A DNA stretch of 64,000 bases from the NCBI GenBank assembly GCA_930367215.1, contig OV884056.1, positions 278,548,067 through 278,612,066 on the forward strand, read 5' to 3'. A program made the position numbers and the translations under genes. Source of the stretch: Pollenia angustigena. Lineage: Eukaryota; Arthropoda; Insecta; Diptera; Polleniidae. Of the stretch, positions 57,916 to 64,000 are shown piece by piece (the stretch's first letter is position 1; every line of letters starts with the position of its first letter). The notes beneath the pieces are model-generated. The model ran no database searches. It was given only the letters and a program-made list of their open reading frames with translations, and had not been told where the DNA came from.

Positions 57916-57943
57916 GACTTTTTTCCGCGAAATCCCCAGTGTG
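57916..57943 (-). repeat. Transib right end: heptamer, 12-bp spacer, A-rich motif
   Basis: Read inward on the minus strand: heptamer CACACTG (57943-57937), spacer GGGATTTCGCGG (57936-57925, 12 bp), then AAAAAAGTC (57924-57916). The A6GT core is identical to the left end but 11 bp closer to the heptamer. It resembles a 12-type recombination signal. Confidence 0.8.
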
Positions 57944-57948
57944 CGGCG
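57944..57948. repeat. Transib target-site duplication, right
   Basis: CGGCG, identical to 54313-54317. Confidence 0.9.
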
Positions 57949-58858
57949 CACATTGGTTGAAGAGTGGCCAAAACTCATTTTTTTCATGTTCGCCGATTTG
58001 GATAATTTTTTGGTATTTTGTTGGCAGATATCAGAATATTATGATTCCGTAATATTAGGCTGATATATTTATTATTTGTTTGGATAGACACGCTCGAAGT
58101 TCATATATGTTCGCTTGTTTAAAATGGCATGCAAATTTACTGTGTATTCAATCTTTTGGTACAATCACAGTAAACTTATCATTTGACTTTGTTGTATATT
58201 TTCGTAAATGACAATTGTCAAAGATGAGATTTGCATTAAAAAAAGTTGGAAAAAGTGCCATATAAAAAATTTCGTAGAACAAAATATAAACAACATCAAA
58301 ATTTCAATGTTCATCAACTTCAATAGGCTGTATCTTTTTAGCGCTGTGAAGCGCTGTTTAACGAATGATGTCAAATTACAGCTTGAAGTCTCAGCTAAAA
58401 GTTAAAAAAAAAATTCAGCTGCACATATTTGCACTTTTCCAAAAAAAAAAAAAAAAACAGTAAAAACTATAGAGTGATAAAGTAACAAAACATGAATTTT
58501 CGTTCATGCTTGTTGTTGTTGCCATAATTCTTAACTGTTTAAAATTATTGCAAAATGTAATTTACATACCAGTCAATAGTGTTAATTATACATTTCATTC
58601 TTGAAAAAAACATAAGTTTCAATTGAATTTGAATTGTTGTTTACTAATTTACATTAAATTGGCAAGTGCAGTGATAAGTGGTGTATTATAAAGTGATATC
58701 AAAATTTTATTTTATTAATTATGTAAAATTTAACAATTTCTTATTTCTTATTCATGTTTTTTCTTTTTTTTGCTCTTAATTTTCTAAAGAGAAAATTTTA
58801 TTTTTAATTTGCTTTAGAGAAAATTTCGCTCTTTATTTTATTTAAATCATATTTTAGA
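57949..58858. other. AT-rich stretch, no gene
   Basis: Unique-looking DNA with A-runs (58440-58456). No supported feature. Confidence 0.45.
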
Positions 58859-58863
58859 CCAGT

Positions 58864-58960
58864 GATCGAAAATTTAAAAATTTAGATGGTACTGACCACC
58901 AAGCAAAAGAGTGCTTTTTTCAATATTTTGGTACTTTAAAAAAAATTTTTTGTTTTTTTA
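58864..58960. mobile_element. One end of the CAGTGAT hAT-type family
   Basis: Starts CAGTGATCGAAAATTT and continues 'tttagatggtactgaccacc', 'aagcaaaagagtgc' and 'attttggtacttt'. It matches the right end of the element 5861-8605 (read from 8605 inward). The opposite end was not found, so this is a fragment or a diverged copy. Confidence 0.6.
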
Positions 58961-59154
58961 ATATAAACTTAAAAATATAAAACTAAAATACATATTTGCT
59001 TGTTCAATTCTCAGCCATTTATGGACCGAGATTATTTTCAACTAAATTTCAACAGCAAAATTCTGATGAGGATATCTGACATTAAATTATATCAACAAGC
59101 TGTGTTGCCATAACCTTTTGATAAGAATAATTTTTGTGTAGGCAATGTTGTTAA

Positions 59155-59522
59155 CAGGGCTGTGGAGTCGGAGTTGTAGAGTCGGTGTTGAAGTTTTTGT
59201 ACTGGAGTCGGAGTTGAAGTACCCAAAAAAATTCGCAACATCGACTCCAAAATTTTTCAACATCGAATAATTTAACAAAAAAAAAAAAAAAATAGTTCGA
59301 AATTGGCGATTCAATATTTAAAATATTGATTCGAAATTTTAACTTAATACTTTTCTCGCTATATTTAACCATTTAAAAGGTACTGGATTAAAAAAAGAGT
59401 TTAAAGTCAAATAAGGACCAGTTTCATATACATTTAGCATTAAGGGTAGATTAGAAGTCGGAGTTGGAATTTCAGTGGTTGGAGTCGAGTAAGTTCTTTT
59501 TGTTGACGGCTCAACAGCCCTG
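59155..59522. mobile_element. hAT MITE, complete copy
   Basis: A 368-bp element with termini CAGGGCTGTGGAGTCG (left) and CAGGGCTGTTGAGCCG (right, other strand). It has an 8-bp duplication GTTGTTAA/GTTGTCAA (59147-59154, 59523-59530) with one mismatch. GGAGTCGGAGTTG words are repeated near both ends. It is the uninterrupted counterpart of the copy at 6011-8178, in inverse orientation. No coding capacity. Confidence 0.85.
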
Positions 59523-59639
59523 GTTGTCAATGTTAAAAAAACTTAAACTGCTTAAAAAAACTTAAACTGGCAACATGCTTTTGCAAGTTGTTTTTGTTTA
59601 CATTTTGTTTTTTCTTAACCTACTTACAACTATGGTGAA

Positions 59640-60290
59640 ATAAAAAGGTGGCAGAACTACGAAAGATGACGATTTTTTGTTCTTGCATTTTTTGTCTAGG
59701 TTCATGTCAAAGTTGTGTTTATGTTTACAAAAAGTCCACGTTTTGTGCTGTGATTATTGTATCTTATTGAAGTTTTTGATAATTTTAAATTAAAATCAAT
59801 AAGATATTGACCATAATTAAAAATTGGCTAAAAATGTATTTATTTCATCACGTTCAGCGGCACGCTTGGATTTTTGTTCAAAGTATTTTTTGACGTAAAC
59901 GGTGATATAACTTCCATATTTGTTGTATTTGTTGCTGCAACGATGCCACCTGCTTATTCCACCATTCTTACAACAACAATTAATGTTGGAAGAATTCCAA
60001 TCAATTGTAGTAGGGAATGTAAGAAGAGATAAACTGTTTATTGTTGATGTTTTTGTTGAAACTTTGATATTTACAAGAACAACTGTTGCTTATAATTCTT
60101 ATACGTTTAACAGTTTTATTTGGTTTAATATCTTTAGTTTTTCTAAAATCTTAATTGATGCAGTTTCCTGACGATCTGGCCTAAGCAACCAGTGAAATGC
60201 GCATAGGAATAGCCTTTCCCATCAAAAATAAGTTTCAGTGTTTTTATCAAGAATAAAAATTGGGAATTAAGCACGAATAACAAAGTTTAT
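59640..60290 (+). repeat. Dispersed repeat copy (family of 42398-43850)
   Basis: The part from 59964 ('acaacaattaatgttggaag') to 'gggaattaagcacgaataac' (60258) matches 43500-43820 closely. The preceding 300 bp have no counterpart seen. Non-coding. Confidence 0.55.
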
Positions 60291-61181
60291 TTTTCCAGGT
60301 TTTAACTTGATTATTTTATGTTTCTGGGTCCAATACTAACGGAAATTCAAAAGCACCAGATAATACACAAAAAAGTGCCAAAAACTTTCTTCCTATAGAT
60401 TCTTATCCACTCAGTACATTGCATCTTGAATTTTATGTTTCACGAAAGTTCAAAAAGTTCCAGTTAAAGGACAAAAAGGACCAAAAAGTTCCCTCATAGA
60501 TTCGTTTCCACTCAGGACATTGCATGTTGAATTTTATGTTTTAAGGTCAAATATTAAAGATAATTAAAAAAATACTAGTTGGAGAACCAAAAAGCTGAAG
60601 AAAGATATTAAATTTCTCGTATTTCCCATTTTGGTACTATTTTTCCCCCATTAATGTGTAAAAAATTGCAGTATTTTAGTGGGTGCCCATAATTTAGTAC
60701 GAATATGTCAATGAATGAAGAAAAATGTTTTGTAAAAAAAGTATAGTTACGATTTTCACCCCTTAAACTTTCGAATTTCCAAAAAGTAACAAACTCGTAT
60801 TTGTATTTCTTTGATAAGTTTCAATGTGGTATAAACTTTATTTCTAGGTTTATTGGATCAAAAGATAGATGGGCTGACAAAAACGTACCAAAATTCAGTT
60901 TTACCTGTTTTCACCCTAAAAGTGCTGAATTTCCAAAAAAGTACCACACAACTGTCCACTTATTTTTCAATAGAACAACAATACGTATTACAGTTTTTTT
61001 GTATCTCTTTTAGTTTTGGAGATTTCCGAATTTACCCCTTTTTACCTCCTAAACAAATCCCGTCTTAGTGGATCGAATTGGGGAGAGACCCACCTCCGAT
61101 CGAAATGTCAAGTCCTTAGCTTTAGGCGTTTAGGCTGTACGATTTTGACTGAGTCAGTCACTCACGCAACTCTTTTATATA
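60291..61181. other. Non-coding stretch with a 94-bp direct repeat
   Basis: 'cctatagattcttatccact' at about 60393 recurs as 'cctcatagattcgtttccac' at about 60490. Each is followed by 'cattgcat.ttgaattttat', so two tandem units of about 94-96 bp are present. Repeated 'ccaaaaagt' phrases continue to 60960. No gene. Confidence 0.45.
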
Positions 61182-62073
61182 ATGGGTGATTTTTGAAGAG
61201 CTATAGGAAAGTAAAAAAAAAACTCATAAAATTCAGAAAAATTCATGAAATCTTTATTTTAATCGATAGTGCGGTCCATATAATTTAATGTTTGAAGATT
61301 ATTTCATGCAAATGTTGACCGTGACTGCGCCTCAAATGGTCCAACATTTCGGCCGGTATCTCATGAATAATGAATGTTGTCTTCCAATGCGTCAATTGAA
61401 GCGGGCATGTGTGTATAGACATGAGCTTTTTGACATAGTCCCACAAAAAATAGTCTAAAGGCGTTAAATCGCATGATCTAGGCGGCCAATTGACCGGTCC
61501 TGGACGTGAAATAAAATGTTCACCGAACTCGCCTCTCAATAAGTCCATTGTCAAGCGTGCTGTGTGGAATGTGGCACCGTCTTGTTGAAACCACATGTCA
61601 TGCAAGTCAAGCTGTGTAGTTTGGACAAAAAAAAGTTGGATATCATCTCACGGTAGCGCTCACCATTCACAGTTACGTTATGATTCGCATCATCTTTGAA
61701 GAAGCACGGTCCAATAATGCCACCAGCCCATAAACCGCACCAAACTGTAGCTTTTTCTGGACGCATTGGTAGCTCTTGCAATACTTCTGGCTGATCTTCA
61801 CTCCAAAAACTACAATTCTGCTTATTAACGTACCCATTGAGCTAAAAATGTGCTGACCATACAATGGAAGAAGCGCGCGATTAACTTTCTTAACAGAGCA
61901 CGCATTTTGATAATAAAACTCAACAATTTGCAACCGTTGTTCGTTTGTAAGACGATTTATGGTTAAATTATAGACCAAACTGAAGATGTTTGATAGTGAA
62001 ACAAAACACGAAAGGTGCGTCAGCTGTTTAAACCAGTGTTGCCAAAAAGATAATAGCTAAAAAAATCACCCGA
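61182..62073 (-). mobile_element. Mariner-type (DD41D) element, internally deleted
   Basis: Terminal repeats ATGGGTGATTTTT at 61182 and, on the other strand from 62073, TCGGGTGATTTTT, each next to TA (61180-61181, 62074-62075). The length of 892 bp is short for an element whose transposase would need about 1.0 kb of coding sequence plus ends. The loss lies inside the transposase (see the gene entry). Confidence 0.75.
61285..61978 (-). pseudogene. DD41D mariner-type transposase, deleted and frameshifted
   Basis: The N-terminus (61978 on) reads 'INRLTNEQRLQIVEFYYQNA' and 'CSVKKVNRALLPLYGQ'. It then jumps to 'AHF*LNGYVNKQNCSFWSED', where the DNA-binding domain end and the region before the first catalytic Asp are lost. 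The remainder is well kept: 'ATVWCGLWAGGIIGP', 'NVTVNGERYREMISNFFL', 'WFQQDGATFHTARLT', 'VNWPPRSCDLTPLDYFLW' and 'LRRSHGQHLHEIIFKH'. Between the Asp of QQDGA and the Asp of TPLDYFLW there are 41 residues, the DD41D spacing of rosa-type Tc1/mariner elements. Frameshifts occur near 61600 and 61750. Confidence 0.8.
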
Positions 62074-62075
62074 TA

Positions 62076-63455
62076 TATAGATAGATAATATAATATGTAA
62101 TATGCATTGGATAATAGTTTCCTTTTGCATTATTGAAAAGCAGTTTTTGCACCAAATTGTTAGATTTTTATAAATTTAACACATCATTCCTTTAAATTTA
62201 ATTTTAAACTTTATTTCTTTATTTTCATAAAAACTTTGTTGTATGTTTAATATTCTGTTGATGACAATTTTATTAGTTTCACTTTATTATTCTAGCTTTA
62301 AATCATACGCGAATTTAGCACAGTTCTCTTTTGACTGGAAAATACTCAGAACACACAGTCACACACCTATTAAACATTAGGCATACAAACATTAGTGTCT
62401 GGTTATCAGTTAAATAATCTTTGAAACTGTATTTGGTGAGATTCACTAACAATTTTCTTATCAGCCAAAAAGAAATTATTCAGGAATTAGGAATTGTATA
62501 TTAAAAAAAGTAAAATGCCGCATTAAAAACTAATTTTTTTTTCAGTCAACATATTTACTGGGAGATACCAATGCGGTATGATTGCATTCAAAGGCTTTTT
62601 TTTTTTTGGTTGACGACAGCAAACTTGGTTACCTCTGCTGACGCTTACGAGTACAAATGCAGAGCTGTCGACTTCTGTATCTCATTTCTTCATAATTTTC
62701 TTTGGATGAAGCTGTTTGGACTCTAGTACCTCTTGTAGAATAAAATAAATTAGCAATAACAGCATTTTTTATTTTGGAAAATTGTTCTGTAAGATTCTTG
62801 GCGTTGCTTTTTATAATAAGGTTCAATTTCAGTTGAAAAAGTCCACCTCCCGTTTTTTTTCATATTTGGTAGTTTTTTTTGTGTTCCTATTGCCAAAATC
62901 GATAGTATTTAGGCCGTGTCAAGTTTCTTTATATCTAGTAGTGTATAGTTTTTTTTTGTCGGTTTTTTCAGATGTTATGCCCTACGGTGTTGTAGGGGTA
63001 TTATTTGATTTTGTTTAGGGATTTGTAAATTTTAAATGATATTTATTTTTTAATTGTTAAAATAAAAAATTTTTTTAAAGAAAGGTAATTATATTTTATA
63101 TGTTACAAAAGAATTAGAAAGCAAATTTAAAATTATTTTACCTAGAAAATGTTTCATAAAGCATCAGTCTGTTTTAACAAAAGCGACCAGATATAAAACC
63201 CACAACTTCCAGACTAATTGACTAATAGCTCTCTAACAATCAGCCTACCGAGACATCCAATACCCAGCAAAAACTTCGCCTCCTTTTTTGAAAGTCATGG
63301 CTTTATTCACTTATTATTTAGTAGCTTTTTTCTATAACTTCTATTTTGCTGATGTATGCAAATGACCTACATTTAAATGCTTCCATTTTGGGACATCCCC
63401 ATTTGTTCTTTCAGTACAATTGAAAGTATGTAGTATTTTTACCTTTTCCGGATTT
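62076..63455. other. Non-coding stretch
   Basis: No gene supported. The minus frame at 62629-62826 is non-repetitive but shows no recognised motif. A segment 63265-63420 resembles 8970-9170 ('tttattcacttattatttag', 'tttgggacat'), so a shared repeat is likely. Confidence 0.4.
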
Positions 63456-63598
63456 GTCTGGGATCACACCATGAAAGTTTTCTTTCAGAAAGTCTGAGCT
63501 TATTGGTGAGAGGGAAAGAGATCATGCTATTATTCTTTCCCCTCTCACTAATAAACTCAGACTTCCTGAAAGAAAACTTTCATAGTGTGAACCCAGAC
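63456..63598. repeat. Long near-perfect palindrome
   Basis: Arms of about 66 bp. 'gtctgggatcacaccatgaa' then 'agttttctttcagaaagtct' on the left is mirrored by 'agacttcctgaaagaaaact' and 'ttcatagtgtgaacccagac' on the right. A short loop lies around 63522-63532. It would form a strong hairpin in RNA or a cruciform in DNA. It is probably a foldback MITE. A second GGGATCACACGATTG element follows at 63608. Confidence 0.75.
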
Positions 63599-64000
63599 TT
63601 AAGCTGGGATCACACGATTGCCGCAAATGCGCTAATATGGGACAATTTTGATTGTGCTTTATTGACGCACAATAAAGAAATTGCACCAATCAAATATTCT
63701 GAAATCACACGATTGCCCTGTTTTATACAAATTAAATTGCCGCTAGTTGGTACAAAGCGAAATGGGTACAATAATTGCCGCAGCACAGTCACACGATTGT
63801 TCTTACTTGACAACTATGAAAACAGCTGTTGTGGTACCTTTTATACAATTTTTTGTTGAATAGTTTTATTTGAAATATTTTAAGAAAAATGTATGAAATT
63901 AAAAAAATGAACAGTCTGTTCAACAATTTCGAATGTTAACGTCATAGAAAATTTGTATGAAATAATAAAATTTAAATAATATTATTTAAATATCGGTAAC

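Larger units (their letters stand above)
54318..57943 (-). mobile_element. Transib DNA transposon, nearly intact
   Basis: A 3626-bp element with a perfect 14-bp terminal inverted repeat CACACTGGGGATTT, a perfect 5-bp target duplication CGGCG and one RAG1-like transposase on the minus strand. The transposase occupies the half near 54719. About 1.4 kb between the gene start and 57943 is non-coding. Identical ends, intact duplication and a long open frame indicate a fairly recent insertion. The ends carry heptamer- and nonamer-like motifs with 23- and 12-bp spacers. Transib is a cut-and-paste element whose transposase is the established relative of the RAG1 recombinase core. Confidence 0.92.

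Noticed and set aside
62629..62826. 65-codon minus frame that looks non-repetitive, ending near a GTAACC
   Set aside because: No recognised motif, weak donor, no matching acceptor or further exon; too little to call a gene.

Overview
This is eukaryotic DNA, most likely from a large, repeat-rich cyclorrhaphan fly genome. The sequence is strongly AT-rich and has no bacterial gene arrangement. It is packed with element types common in Diptera: jockey-type and other LINEs, Helitrons, hAT, Tc1/mariner, piggyBac-like and Transib elements, tRNA-derived SINEs and foldback MITEs. The fly assignment is an inference from repeat content. No complete host gene is visible. Two short stretches look like host exons: a start codon followed by a splice donor at 16619-16661, and a Gln/His/Ala-rich exon at 33983-34106. 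The window is therefore probably intron or intergenic DNA of a large locus.

Layout. 1-5.8 kb: mostly unique AT-rich DNA, a diverged ~1.5 kb direct duplication and a dispersed-repeat fragment. 5.8-8.7 kb: a four-level nest (SINE, hAT, hAT MITE, jockey LINE) with target-site duplications at three levels. 9.7-10.9 kb: a hAT-type element with CCCGGG-rich ends. 11.1-16.2 kb: one copy of an abundant dispersed repeat split by a mariner-type pseudogene, a foldback element and a LINE. 17.4-19.5 kb: a decayed LINE next to a piggyBac-like MITE. 23.2-28.1 kb: a hAT-type element holding an element with CAC-ended inverted repeats, which holds a foldback. 30.4-33.8 kb: a LINE whose reverse transcriptase frame is broken by only two stops, abutting another dispersed-repeat copy. 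35.6-36.3 kb: two tandem Helitron 3' ends with a (TATG)n microsatellite. 40.0-40.4 kb: a possible Transib N-terminal relic. 44.5-45.8 kb: a Helitron with a pogo-like MITE inserted 8 bp from its 5' tip. 46.7-48.9 kb: a tandem duplication whose second copy is interrupted by a dispersed repeat carrying a 153-bp tandem array. 51.5-54.0 kb: a hAT-derived pseudogene, an 82-bp tandem array and a minus-strand Helitron. 54.3-57.9 kb: a nearly intact Transib transposon. 59-63.6 kb: a hAT MITE, a DD41D mariner-type deletion derivative and a long palindrome.

The most notable object is the Transib element (54318-57943). Transib is the transposon superfamily related to RAG1. This copy has a perfect CGGCG 5-bp duplication and matching 14-bp termini. 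It encodes a 568-codon RAG1-like DDE transposase with the catalytic residues and zinc ligands visible. Its two ends have a CACACTG heptamer followed by an A6GT motif at exactly 23 bp on one end and exactly 12 bp on the other, the same spacing as the 12/23 recombination signals of V(D)J recombination.

The elements do not work together as a pathway. The window records successive transposon insertions, and many insertions can be ordered because they sit inside one another.
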